This document shows, one piece after another, positions 18,868 through 26,973 of a DNA stretch of 64,000 nucleotides (position 1 is the first letter of the stretch; every line of letters begins with the position of its first letter). A program made the position numbers and the translations under genes. The DNA is from Janthinobacterium sp. (GTDB lineage Bacteria > Pseudomonadota > Gammaproteobacteria > Burkholderiales > Burkholderiaceae_D), in the NCBI GenBank assembly GCA_003133225.1, contig PKWL01000125.1, positions 748 to 64,747 on the forward strand, given 5' to 3'. Under the pieces are notes generated by a model, which had not been told where the DNA came from, made no database searches, and was given only the letters and a program-made list of their open reading frames with translations.

Positions 18868-18923
18868 CTATATATGTTGTAGCTGCTTGCGCTTATGCTA
18901 CGGGGACTGGTGCCCCATTTTAT
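18868..18923. repeat. Comamonadaceae-style intergenic repeat with two hairpins
   Basis: The gap between kdpE and rluF contains TGTAGCTGCTTGCGCTTATG followed by CTAC, a GGGG/CCCC hairpin and a T-rich tail. GTAGC and GCTAC can pair across the first part. Short intergenic repeats of this form are, to my memory, common in Comamonadaceae genomes and often end transcripts. Only this clear copy was seen in the window. Confidence 0.4.
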
Positions 18924-19637
18924 TCAGATTGTGAGAAGCCGGTAGCCGACCGCGGTCTCGGTCAGTAGATGCCGCGGCTGGGCCGGGTCGATCTCCAGCT
19001 TTTGCCGCAAGTGGCCCATATAAATGCGCAGGTAGTGGCTTTGCTCCGCATGCGAGGGGCCCCAGACCTCGCGCAACAGTTGGCGGTGCGTCAGCACCCG
19101 GCCCACGTTGGCAATCAGCACGGTCAGCAAGCGGTACTCGATTGGGGTCAGATGCACCTCGGCGCCGCCGCGGCGCACCAGGCGCGCCTGCCGATCCACT
19201 TCGACCTCGCCAAAGTGAAAGAGCGGATCTGCCTCACCTGATGCGTCTGCTGCGCCCTCACCTGGCGTTGCGCGGGGTCGGCGTAGGTTGGCGCGCACCC
19301 GGGCCAGTAGCTCGCCCACACCAAAGGGCTTGGTGAGGTAGTCGTCAGCGCCGGCATCAAGGGCTGCAATCTTGTCGGCTTCATCTGAACGCGCCGATAG
19401 CACCACGATCGGCACGCCGGACCAGCCGCGCACATCACGGATCAGCTCCAGCCCGTCGCCATCGGGCAGGCCCAGGTCCAGCACCAGCAGATCGGGCTTG
19501 CGGGTGCCGGTTTCCGTCAATCCTTTTTTTATCGTGTCGGCTTCATGGACTTGCCAGCCCTCGGCTTCGAGTGCCGCCCGCACAAAGCGGCGAATCTGGG
19601 GTTCGTCTTCAATGATGACGGCGATGGGGGCGAGCAT
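18924..19637 (-). CDS. kdpE: KdpE response regulator
   Basis: A 237-residue OmpR-type regulator. The receiver domain has the phospho-acceptor Asp54 in LLVLDLGLPDGDG, with acidic residues near the N-terminus (IIEDEPQIRRF) and the Lys in DDYLTKPFG. The C-terminal winged helix spans roughly residues 135-235 (VHLTPIEYRLLTVLI, GHLRQKLE). Phosphorylated by KdpD at low potassium or osmotic stress, it activates kdpFABC. The gene follows kdpD by 26 bp, so they form one unit. Unusually, kdpDE is separated from kdpFABC by about 7.8 kb of other genes. Confidence 0.95.
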   Translation of the reverse strand: MLAPIAVIIEDEPQIRRFVRAALEAEGWQVHEADTIKKGLTETGTRKPDLLVLDLGLPDGDGLELIRDVRGWSGVPIVVLSARSDEADKIAALDAGADDYLTKPFGVGELLARVRANLRRPRATPGEGAADASGEADPLFHFGEVEVDRQARLVRRGGAEVHLTPIEYRLLTVLIANVGRVLTHRQLLREVWGPSHAEQSHYLRIYMGHLRQKLEIDPAQPRHLLTETAVGYRLLTI

Positions 19638-19663
19638 GGTTGGGGTGAAAATTGGTTCAGGGT

Positions 19664-22429
19664 TCAGGCATTGTGGATGTCGGGGAGTTCCGGCGGTGGC
19701 ATGCGTGGCAGCGTGAGGATGAATTCTGCACCACCCCCCAAGGCCTGGGCCGCCGTGATGTGTCCCCGGTGCGCTTCCACCACTGCTTTGCAGATCGCCA
19801 GCCCGAGACCGACACCTGGCGTGGCCGACTCGGTCTTGCCGCGTGTGAACTTCTCAAACAAGGTCTGTTCCTGACCTATGCTCGAACGTGGTAGGCCCGG
19901 TCCATGGTCGCGCACGCTGAGCACCAGTGTGGTGGGTGTCACCCGGGCGCTGATCAGGATAGGTTTGGCCTCAGGCGCCCCAGAAACACCATACTTGGTG
20001 GCATTTTCCAGCAGATTCACCAGCACCCGCTCCATCAACGCCGCGTCGAACTTAACCAGAGGCAAGTCGGCAGGCACGTCGGTTTGCACCACCACATTTC
20101 CCAAGGCGTGGCGTGCCGCGCGGATGGCGCTGCCGACCAGTTCCTCGATCGAATGCCAGTCGCTGCGCAGGTTGACCTCGCCGCTTTGCAGACGTGCCAT
20201 GTCCATCAGGTTGGTGACCAGCGCATTGAGTTGCCGCGCCTCCTGGACGATGGCGCGGGCCGAGCTGGCCTGGTCGTCTGCCAGTGGCGGCGTCGAGCGC
20301 TCAAGCGATTCCGCCAGCCCTACCAACGCCGTCAGCGGTGTGCGCACGTCATGCGAGATGGCCGCCAGCAAGGCGCTGCGCAGGCTCTCAGACTCCATTT
20401 GTACCACCGCCGCTTGCGCCACTTCCACATAGTGCACCCGCTCGATAGCAATGGCAATCTGGCGTGCCAGCGTCTCCAGCTGCTTCACCTGTTCAGGGAT
20501 CAGCAGCCAGCGCGGATGCGCAGGCCGCAGCGCCAGCACGCCCCGAATCCGCATCGGCGCGCGCAGCGGAACGTAATGCCAAGCGTGGGCGGGCAAGGTG
20601 GCGGTGGCCAGGCCAGCGCGCTGACCGTTGTGAAAAGCCCAGTCGGCAATACTGGCATCGATGGAGTCGGGCAAGTCGCTACCCAGTGCCAGCTGGTCAT
20701 TGACGTCGGTCAGCAGCACTTTGGCCTGACCGCCAAAAGTGCGCTGCACCGCCGCCTCGCCAAGTTCCACTACTTGGACGGCCTGTAGGGCTGCCGACAG
20801 GTCACGCGTCAACTCGAACAGGGCCTGGGCGCGCCGCTCGCGACTGGCCGAAATGCGGGCCGAAAAGCGCAGGTTCGCAGTGAGCTGGCCAATCATCAGG
20901 CCCACTCCCAGCATCACTGCAAACGTCATCAGGTATTGCACATCAGTGACCGCGAACGAAAAGCGGGGCTGCACAAAGAAAAAGTCGAATGACGCCACAC
21001 CCAGCACTGCGGCCAGTGTGGCTGGGCCGCGCCCCAGCTTTACGGCCACCAGCACCACGTACAGCAGGAACAGCATCACGATGTTGGCCAGGTCGAACAG
21101 GGGTGCCAGCGGCAAAGCCAGCAGTGTGGTCAACAGGCAGGCGAGGCCGGTCCAGGCATAGGCCGGCCAGGCCTCACGCCAGACTGCTGCGTCCTCAATC
21201 TCCCGGTCATCGTGAGGCAAGGCCTGCGACAGCCGACGGCTGCTGTCGGCAACGCCAACCTCGACGATGTCCAGCGCCGGGGCCAGGGTGGCCAGCTGGC
21301 GCGTGACGGTCGGACGCCGGATCCGCCACAGCGCCTGCCAGCGCCGCGCAGTTGGCCGACCCGTCACCAAGGTGGCGCAATTCAAGGTGGCGGCCTGGCG
21401 CACGAGTTCGGCCGCCACGTTGCTGCCGGACAGCACCGCCGTGCTGGCGCCCATTTCTTCAGCCAGCTTGAGCACGGCCAGCGTACGGTCGCGCACAGTT
21501 GCGGGTAGGCGCTGCTGTTCTGGTGTTTCCACATAAACCGCATGCCAGCGCACGTTGAGCTGACCGGCCAGCCGGGCTGCGCTTCGCACGGCATGCTCGG
21601 CACCCTCATGGGGGCCGACACACACGAGGATGGCACCGGAGGTGTTCCATGACGGCGCACTGGCGAGGGCTTGGCCCGCCCCCGATTGCGACTGCTCGAT
21701 CCGGTAACTGCGCACGTCGTCTTCCACATGCTCGGCGGTGCGGCGCAGGGCAATCTCGCGCAACGCGATCAGGTTGCCTTTGCGAAAAAAATTCTGCGCC
21801 GCGCGCTCCGCCTGTTGCGGCAGGTAGACCTTGCCGGCCTTCAGGCGCTCCAGCAACTCGTCGGGCGTGACGTCCACCAGGATGATCTCGTCGGCGCGGT
21901 CCAGCACCGTGTCGGGCACGGTTTCGTGAACGCGAATACCGGTAATGGCGCCTACCGTGCCATTGAGGCTTTCCAAGTGTTGCACATTGAGGGCGCTCCA
22001 GACGTCGATGCCCGCCTCCAGCAACTCCTGCACGTCCTGCCAGCGCTTCGGATGGCGCGAGCCCACCGCATTGCTGTGCGCCAGCTCATCAACCAGCAGC
22101 ACCGCCGGATGCGCGGCCAGGGCGGCATCCAGATCAAATTCAAACAGGGTGCGGCCACGGTAGGGCACCGCGCGCTGAGGCAATTGCGTTAGGCCCGCCA
22201 GCAATTCGGCGGTCTCGCCACGACCATGGGTTTCGATCACGCCAACCAGCACCTCGCGCCCGGCCCGCTGTTCGCGCTGCGCCGCGTTGAGCATGGCGAA
22301 GGTCTTGCCGACGCCGGCGCCGGCACCAAAGTAAATGCGCAGCTTGCCCAGACGTGCGCGCTCGCCCTCGCTACGGATTTGCTCCAGCAGTTGATCGGGG
22401 TCCGGTCGGGCGTCGTGGAGGCTAGCCAA
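19664..22429 (-). CDS. kdpD: KdpD sensor histidine kinase
   Basis: A 921-residue membrane sensor for potassium limitation. The N-terminal KdpD domain has a Walker A motif (GAGAGVGKTFAML) and HGRGETAELL. A universal-stress-protein-like domain follows near residues 250-370, then four closely spaced membrane helices around residues 410-500 and a GAF-like segment. The kinase core has His693 in SHDVRTPLTALVG, the N box NLLENATKYG and the G box DHGPGLP. The start is TTG 22429 with AAAGG 9 bases upstream; no ATG is available. Length is close to the E. coli protein (894). Confidence 0.95.
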   Translation of the reverse strand: MASLHDARPDPDQLLEQIRSEGERARLGKLRIYFGAGAGVGKTFAMLNAAQREQRAGREVLVGVIETHGRGETAELLAGLTQLPQRAVPYRGRTLFEFDLDAALAAHPAVLLVDELAHSNAVGSRHPKRWQDVQELLEAGIDVWSALNVQHLESLNGTVGAITGIRVHETVPDTVLDRADEIILVDVTPDELLERLKAGKVYLPQQAERAAQNFFRKGNLIALREIALRRTAEHVEDDVRSYRIEQSQSGAGQALASAPSWNTSGAILVCVGPHEGAEHAVRSAARLAGQLNVRWHAVYVETPEQQRLPATVRDRTLAVLKLAEEMGASTAVLSGSNVAAELVRQAATLNCATLVTGRPTARRWQALWRIRRPTVTRQLATLAPALDIVEVGVADSSRRLSQALPHDDREIEDAAVWREAWPAYAWTGLACLLTTLLALPLAPLFDLANIVMLFLLYVVLVAVKLGRGPATLAAVLGVASFDFFFVQPRFSFAVTDVQYLMTFAVMLGVGLMIGQLTANLRFSARISASRERRAQALFELTRDLSAALQAVQVVELGEAAVQRTFGGQAKVLLTDVNDQLALGSDLPDSIDASIADWAFHNGQRAGLATATLPAHAWHYVPLRAPMRIRGVLALRPAHPRWLLIPEQVKQLETLARQIAIAIERVHYVEVAQAAVVQMESESLRSALLAAISHDVRTPLTALVGLAESLERSTPPLADDQASSARAIVQEARQLNALVTNLMDMARLQSGEVNLRSDWHSIEELVGSAIRAARHALGNVVVQTDVPADLPLVKFDAALMERVLVNLLENATKYGVSGAPEAKPILISARVTPTTLVLSVRDHGPGLPRSSIGQEQTLFEKFTRGKTESATPGVGLGLAICKAVVEAHRGHITAAQALGGGAEFILTLPRMPPPELPDIHNA

Positions 22430-22489
22430 AAGTGAGTACCTTTCGTGTCAAGGAGCGAATGACACGAAGGGTAACACCACGGCGCCGGT

Positions 22490-23338
22490 TCAGAAAGTTT
22501 TTCCGATCGACAGCACTGCTGTGGTTTTGCCGAGCTTCTGTGGGTCCAGGCCAGCCGAGTTGCCAGTTTGGTAGAACGTGGCGTCGGCGTTGCTGCCGAC
22601 CACGGCCAGCCCGAGGTTAAAGCCGCCCACTTCCTTGGCTAACGACAGCTTGTAGTCCGCGTAGGAAAGCTCGCCGTAGTTGCGCACCGAGGTATAGCCC
22701 ACATGCAGGCCCAGCGTGAGCTGGTTGCCCATGTCGGCGTTGTAGTTCAGATCAAGGTAGGTCGTGCCTTTCGAGTCGCCGCGTGCTGGCAGGGCGCTCC
22801 AGTAGGCATAGCCCGAGGTGCTGCTGTTGAGGCCGAAATAGTCGGTCACGGCATACGACAGCTTGGCGTTGAACGGCCCACGCGTGAGGCCGACGTAGAG
22901 CTCGGTGTTGTCGTATTTTTCGCCCGTGGGCGAGGCCGGTGCGCTGTTCAGCCGAGCGCCGGGGTATACGTAGTTCAAGACGCCAACATCGACCGTCAAG
23001 TCTTTGACCGGCTCAAAGCGGTAGCCACCATACAAGTCCATCTCCAGGCTGGCGCCGTTGTTGTAGCTGTTGGACGATACGTTGGAGTTCCAGTTGCCAA
23101 GGTAGAAGCCGCTGGCGTGGGTGTAGTCGAAGCCGCCTTGCACCGCTGGTTGGCCCCAGCTTTGCGCGATACCGCGAAAGCGGTAGTCCGAGACCAGGGT
23201 CAGGTTGCCGGTGACGGCCGGGGTCGCCGCTGGCGTGGCGGCTGTGCCCGAAGCATCGGTGGGAGTTTGTGTCTGCGCGTTGGCAGCGCCGAAAACCAGG
23301 CTGAGGGCCACTGGGGCCAAAAGTTGTTTGAAAAGCAT
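22490..23338 (-). CDS. TorF-family putative porin
   Basis: A 282-residue outer-membrane beta-barrel candidate with a signal peptide ending after FGAANA (residue 21). It has alternating strand patterns such as GNLTLVSDYRFRGIAQSWGQ, VQGGFDYTHASGFYLGNWNS and a C-terminal aromatic residue (VLSIGKTF), typical of barrel proteins. The DYRFRGIAQ opening marks the family annotated as TorF/CHP02001, often found beside PII and ammonium-transport genes. Here it is third in a unit with a possible PII-like gene and a small membrane peptide, 21 bp after the latter. It likely lets a small solute cross the outer membrane. Confidence 0.85.
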   Translation of the reverse strand: MLFKQLLAPVALSLVFGAANAQTQTPTDASGTAATPAATPAVTGNLTLVSDYRFRGIAQSWGQPAVQGGFDYTHASGFYLGNWNSNVSSNSYNNGASLEMDLYGGYRFEPVKDLTVDVGVLNYVYPGARLNSAPASPTGEKYDNTELYVGLTRGPFNAKLSYAVTDYFGLNSSTSGYAYWSALPARGDSKGTTYLDLNYNADMGNQLTLGLHVGYTSVRNYGELSYADYKLSLAKEVGGFNLGLAVVGSNADATFYQTGNSAGLDPQKLGKTTAVLSIGKTF

Positions 23339-23359
23339 GATGTTTTCCCTTGGGTTAAT

Positions 23360-23503
23360 CTATCTCAATGCGCGGCTCTGACGGGCGGCCGCGCGGTCGC
23401 CCTTTTTCTTTGGTTTATCCCAGACCAGGTAGCCCCAAGCCATCAGCATGGGCAGCACGAAGACGCCCAGCGCGCACAAGGCGCGCAGCAAGTCAGAAAA
23501 CAT
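23360..23503 (-). CDS. 47-residue single-pass membrane peptide (paralogue A)
   Basis: The sequence opens MFSDLLRALCALGVFVLPML, continues AWGYLVWDKPKKKGDR and ends with a basic tail. One hydrophobic helix of about 20 residues is followed by positive charges, so it should sit in the inner membrane with the tail inside. It aligns with the 41-residue peptide at 26668-26793 (shared SDL, L-AL, FVP-L-AWG, W and DR positions). Its start overlaps the preceding gene's stop by 11 bases, so translation is probably coupled. It recalls KdpF-like stabilising subunits by size and shape only. Confidence 0.7.
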   Translation of the reverse strand: MFSDLLRALCALGVFVLPMLMAWGYLVWDKPKKKGDRAAARQSRALR

Positions 23504-23873
23504 GGCGCTGCGCCCCGTTGAAATTGCTGGCACGCAAGCTCGCGCAGGCGGCGATAGCTCCGATCTCGCCATTCGGCAGGCAGGCCAGGATCTGGTCGAT
23601 CACCGCCTCACCCTGGCCAGCCGGAAAACGGATTTCCAGTTCAACCTTGTCGATTTTGTGCATAGGCAAGCAGCGCACTATGGCGGTCTCAGGACAGGCC
23701 AACAAAGCCCTGCGAGCCAGCAAGGCGTCCCTGCTCGCCACCACCACCTTGAGCAGCTCGAAATGCGTGCTGAAACCCGGAGCGGTGGCCCGATGCCGGT
23801 CAAGAAACGCCATGGCATGACCGTGACGCGAGGCGCCTGCGGCCCTAAAACCCAAAACAGAAAGAATGTTCAT
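23493..23873 (-). CDS. Possible PII-like small regulatory protein
   Basis: A 126-residue protein I cannot assign firmly. The C-terminal half, KVELEIRFPAGQGEAVIDQI followed by LACLPNGEIGAI, resembles the second beta-alpha unit of PII signalling proteins (KVKIEI...VIEAI...GKIGDG). No T-loop tyrosine motif is visible, so it would be an atypical PII relative. ATG 23873 has TTGGAG about 9 bases upstream; the longer frame to 23933 runs through the promoter. It leads a unit with a membrane peptide and a TorF-type porin, and lies behind a promoter like that of kdp. Confidence 0.5.
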   Translation of the reverse strand: MNILSVLGFRAAGASRHGHAMAFLDRHRATAPGFSTHFELLKVVVASRDALLARRALLACPETAIVRCLPMHKIDKVELEIRFPAGQGEAVIDQILACLPNGEIGAIAACASLRASNFNGAQRHVF

Positions 23874-23914
23874 CGTGGACTCCAACGTGCCGGTAATAAA
23901 AGCACGATGCGAGA

Positions 23915-23980
23915 AGCATAGAAATTTCGGCATAAAAACGGGGATGAAAGCTGGCCCCTGCGTGCAAAAAAGGCGTAAAG
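23915..23980 (-). promoter_or_regulatory. Kdp-type two-box promoter of the PII-like/porin unit
   Basis: On the minus strand, CTTTACGCCTTTTTTGCAC (23980-23962) is followed after 18 bp by CCCCGTTTTTATGCC (23943-23929). The -10-like TATGCT (23920-23915) begins 23 bases after the first base of the second box. The kdp promoter (34982-35047) and the one at 26888-26953 have the same boxes at the same distances. No TTGACA-like -35 exists, as expected for an activator-dependent promoter. KdpE is the obvious candidate activator. Confidence 0.65.
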
Positions 23981-23993
23981 AAAAGCATGGGAC

Positions 23994-25538
23994 TCAATCC
24001 GATCCGGTCTTGAGGTAGCCGCTTGCTGGCAGGCTGGTCAGGCCAGCTTGCACGGTCGCTGGCTGGGCCTCATGCGGCGCTTCGAATTGGCGCAGCAGAT
24101 GCCCGAGCAGCTTGCGATAAAGCTCATCGCCGAGCACGGCATCTTCCATGCCGGCATCGATGTTGGGGTTGTCGTTGATCTCGATCACATAGACGCCCGA
24201 GGCGTTTTCTTTCAGGTCCACGCCGTAAAGCCCGTCACCCACCAGCTTGGCGCAACGCACGGCGGCATCCAATACGGCCTTGGGCGTGTCCTTGATCGCA
24301 ACGGCTTCGGTGCGGCCTTCCTCATGCTTGCCGTCGGCGCCGTGCTTGAGGATCTGCCAGTGGTCCCGGGTCATGAAATAGCGGGCGACGAAAAGCGGCT
24401 CGCCCGCCAGAATGCCAACGCGCCAGTCGAAGTCGGTGTACATGAACTCCTGCACCAGAATGATTTCCGATTCCTTGAACATCGCCTGGGCGATGTCTTG
24501 AAACTGTTTCCAGCTCTCCGCCTTCTTGACGTTGCGGCTGAACGAGCCGTCCGGCACCTTCAGGACAACGGGATAGGCCAGCACATCTTCCAACTTCAAC
24601 AGCGTGCGCCGGCTCACCAGCCGTGTGCGCGGCGAGGCGATTCCGCTGCCCTGCAATAGCTCGGACAGATAGGCCTTGTTCGTGCAGCGCAGGATGGAGG
24701 TCGGGTCATCGAGTACGGGCATGCCTTCGGCGGCGGCTTTTTTTGCGAACTTGAAGGTATGGTGATCCACCGCGGTCGTTTCCCGGATGAGCAGCGCATC
24801 GAATTGGGTGAGCCGGGAGAAATCCTTCTTCTCGATCAGTTCCACGTCGATATTCATTGAGCGCCCGACCCGCACGAAGTTTTGCAAGGTCTCGGCGCTT
24901 GAGGGGGGCAGCGGGTCGCGCGGGTCATGCAGGATGGCCAAGTCCATTCTGGGCGCACTCTCGACCAGGGCGGGACGCCAGGTTCGGCGGGTGAAGCGTT
25001 CCAGGGCATCGAGGAACACGCTGTCGCGCGCCGGGTCCACGTCGCGCGGATCGAGCGGGAGCAGTTGGGCGATCTTCCAGCCGTTCGAGCTCTCCAGGCG
25101 CTCAAGGCCAACCTCAAGCAGGGGGCAGCGGAACAACTCGAAGCTGCGGCGGGCCAGATCGGACAACTCCGGGTCTTCGATCTGCCCGAAGAAAACATGG
25201 AAGCTCAGCGAATTGACGGACCTGGGCACATCCTCCAGGCCGCCAATGAGACGATTCAGGCCTGACAGCCGGGGGGAGTCAGCCGTCTTTTGCTGCAGGT
25301 CCAGTATGGTTTCAACGCTGGGGGTCACGCGGTCGCCCCGCGCTTCGGCCAGCAGCGAGCAGTAGTAGCCCATGCTGAGGTAGTCATAACTGCGGCACAG
25401 GTTGATCACCTTGCGCTGCCGGGTGCGCCCGTCGGCGTGTTCCGAGACGAACTCCTCTGCCGTCATGACGCGGGAGCCCGGATCGGGCCAGCGAAAATCC
25501 GAGCGCTTTTCAACAACAATGATATGAACGGAGCTCAC
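23994..25538 (-). CDS. RimK-type ATP-grasp ligase with RLAN N-terminal domain
   Basis: A 514-residue protein. The N-terminal 200 residues ([20 protein letters not shown]) match the RimK-like ATP-grasp N-terminal domain. The C-terminal half is an ATP-grasp ligase: [19 protein letters not shown] (nucleotide loop), [20 protein letters not shown] and [20 protein letters not shown], followed by PNID with the Mg-binding Glu/Asn pair. Such enzymes join amino acids to proteins, peptides or small acids. Its start overlaps the GNAT/C39 gene stop by 4 bases. The target is unknown; the tiny membrane peptides nearby are possible candidates but this is speculative. Confidence 0.85.
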   Translation of the reverse strand: MSSVHIIVVEKRSDFRWPDPGSRVMTAEEFVSEHADGRTRQRKVINLCRSYDYLSMGYYCSLLAEARGDRVTPSVETILDLQQKTADSPRLSGLNRLIGGLEDVPRSVNSLSFHVFFGQIEDPELSDLARRSFELFRCPLLEVGLERLESSNGWKIAQLLPLDPRDVDPARDSVFLDALERFTRRTWRPALVESAPRMDLAILHDPRDPLPPSSAETLQNFVRVGRSMNIDVELIEKKDFSRLTQFDALLIRETTAVDHHTFKFAKKAAAEGMPVLDDPTSILRCTNKAYLSELLQGSGIASPRTRLVSRRTLLKLEDVLAYPVVLKVPDGSFSRNVKKAESWKQFQDIAQAMFKESEIILVQEFMYTDFDWRVGILAGEPLFVARYFMTRDHWQILKHGADGKHEEGRTEAVAIKDTPKAVLDAAVRCAKLVGDGLYGVDLKENASGVYVIEINDNPNIDAGMEDAVLGDELYRKLLGHLLRQFEAPHEAQPATVQAGLTSLPASGYLKTGSD

Positions 25539-26713
25539 TGTGTACCTTTGGAAAGAATGACGGCCGCGGTTTGTCGTCGTCGGCCATAGCGCGTGATGCG
25601 CCGGAACTCGTCAATGCTGACGGAGATGCCTGGATCCCCTTCGGCAGGCGGGGCAATCGGGTCCAGAATGCGGAAAACCGCACCGTCGAATCCGGTGACG
25701 ACGACCCAGTGCGGGCCTTTTTCGCCATGCAGGCGCCACAGGCTGATCAGAACAATGGGCACGCCGCCGCGCTGCAAATGGTCGGCAATCCGCTTCGGGG
25801 AGACCGGCGACTCGACGATCACTGTGCTGGTGGCGGCGATCTCGGCGCGGAAATCCGCTTCCACCAGCTCGATGACGGCCTTTTTGCGCGGGTCGCGTAC
25901 GCTGCTCGTGAACAGGCTGGTGCCGGACGGGGCGTAGACCGTGGCGTCAAAACCTCGCCTGGCCGCAGCGAGTGACAGGCCAAAGGGGCCGCAGCCGCCA
26001 TGCCCGGCTGCCATGAACACGGTGGTGGCCTCGCGCCAGACCCGTATTTCCGCCGCACGGTCGATGGTGATGGTCCGATCGAGCGCGGCCATGGCCATCA
26101 ACAGCGCGCAAGGCCCGCAAGTAAAGTCGAGTGTCTGGCCGTAATAAGGCGCGCGCAGGGCAACCGAGCGCGACGCCTTGCCCACATTCCACAGCGATTT
26201 CTGGAACCGCAGGGCATCCGTTCCATCATCATAGTAAGTCGGCTTGCGGTCCAGCGGCGCGAATCCATGGCGGCGAAAAAGCGACTGCGCGGCTTTGTTG
26301 TCAACCCGTGTCTCCAGCCTCAGGACAGAGGCGCCGGCTGCCCGCGCGTTCTCTATGGCGGTTTCGAGCAGCATCCGTGCAATGCCTTGGCCGCGCGCAA
26401 CCGGATCAACCGCGATGGAATAGAGACGGGCTACCGATGTGTGCGCGCTATGCAGCAGTACGCTTGCCCCTACAATGCCGCCGGACGTGGCCGCGACGGT
26501 GACAGTGGCCGACGCTCTGGCTATCAGTCCGCGCCAGCTGCGCCTGGAGATGCGGTCCCCGGCGAAGGCGCTTTGCTCCAGCTGGCTCAGGGCGCCGATG
26601 TCCTTGGCGCACGCACGCCTCAGCCGGACGGCCGCTTTGGGCCCAACTGGAGTGGCTTCAGAGATGCTCACCGCCGTCGCCGATCCGGTTGGTTCTTTGA
26701 GCGCTCCTGCCAT
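25535..26713 (-). CDS. GNAT acetyltransferase / C39-like peptidase fusion
   Basis: A 392-residue two-domain protein. Residues about 30-170 are a GNAT fold with the acetyl-CoA loop [20 protein letters not shown] and [19 protein letters not shown]. Residues about 185-390 are a C39/papain-like peptidase with Cys199 in [13 protein letters not shown], His335 in [10 protein letters not shown] and Asp351 in RILDP, a complete triad. No membrane segments are visible. ATG 26713 was chosen; GTG 26728 in frame is also possible. It overlaps the upstream membrane-peptide gene by 46 bases and the ATP-grasp gene by 4. GNAT, papain-like and ATP-grasp pairings are known from amidoligase operons. Confidence 0.85.
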   Translation of the reverse strand: MAGALKEPTGSATAVSISEATPVGPKAAVRLRRACAKDIGALSQLEQSAFAGDRISRRSWRGLIARASATVTVAATSGGIVGASVLLHSAHTSVARLYSIAVDPVARGQGIARMLLETAIENARAAGASVLRLETRVDNKAAQSLFRRHGFAPLDRKPTYYDDGTDALRFQKSLWNVGKASRSVALRAPYYGQTLDFTCGPCALLMAMAALDRTITIDRAAEIRVWREATTVFMAAGHGGCGPFGLSLAAARRGFDATVYAPSGTSLFTSSVRDPRKKAVIELVEADFRAEIAATSTVIVESPVSPKRIADHLQRGGVPIVLISLWRLHGEKGPHWVVVTGFDGAVFRILDPIAPPAEGDPGISVSIDEFRRITRYGRRRQTAAVILSKGTQ

Positions 26714-26793
26714 GAGACGATGCCCCACGCCAGCAGCAGCGGAACGAACAATGCCGCCAGTGCCAGCACGAACGTTCCCAGGTCAGAGCCCAT
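26668..26793 (-). CDS. 41-residue single-pass membrane peptide (paralogue B)
   Basis: The sequence opens MGSDLGTFVLALAALFVPLL and continues [14 protein letters not shown] before an Arg-rich end. It has one hydrophobic helix and a basic cytoplasmic tail. It matches the 47-residue peptide at 23360-23503 at SDL, AL, FVP-L-AWG, W and the DR near the end. It is the first gene after a kdp-type promoter and its last 46 bases overlap the GNAT/C39 gene in another frame. The ribosome-binding site is weak. The conserved pairing with the same style of promoter argues that it is real. Confidence 0.65.
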   Translation of the reverse strand: MGSDLGTFVLALAALFVPLLLAWGIVSWQERSKNQPDRRRR

Positions 26794-26887
26794 GATGACA
26801 CGCCGCGCCGATGGCACCCCTAGCGAGGTAAGACAGCAGGTTCATCGATCTAGCCGATGCGCTTTCAAATGATTTCACGATGGGCTT

Positions 26888-26953
26888 AGCTTAGCGAAGC
26901 CGACGTAAAAACAGGGACAAATAGGGCCGAGGTCGCATAAAGAAAGCGTAAAT
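26888..26953 (-). promoter_or_regulatory. Kdp-type two-box promoter of the ATP-grasp/C39 unit
   Basis: Minus strand: ATTTACGCTTTCTTTATGC (26953-26935), an 18-bp gap, CCCTGTTTTTACGTC (26916-26902), then TAAGCT (26893-26888) as -10, 23 bases after the first base of the second box. Distances are identical to those at the kdp and PII-like promoters. Transcription should start near 26881, giving a leader of roughly 90 bases before the membrane-peptide gene. Confidence 0.65.
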
Positions 26954-26973
26954 ACTTGGTCAGCGCCGTGCTG

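Noticed and set aside
17962-18882. A 306-codon plus-strand frame over rluF
   Set aside because: Complete overlap with a clear pseudouridine synthase; composition is that of a shadow frame.
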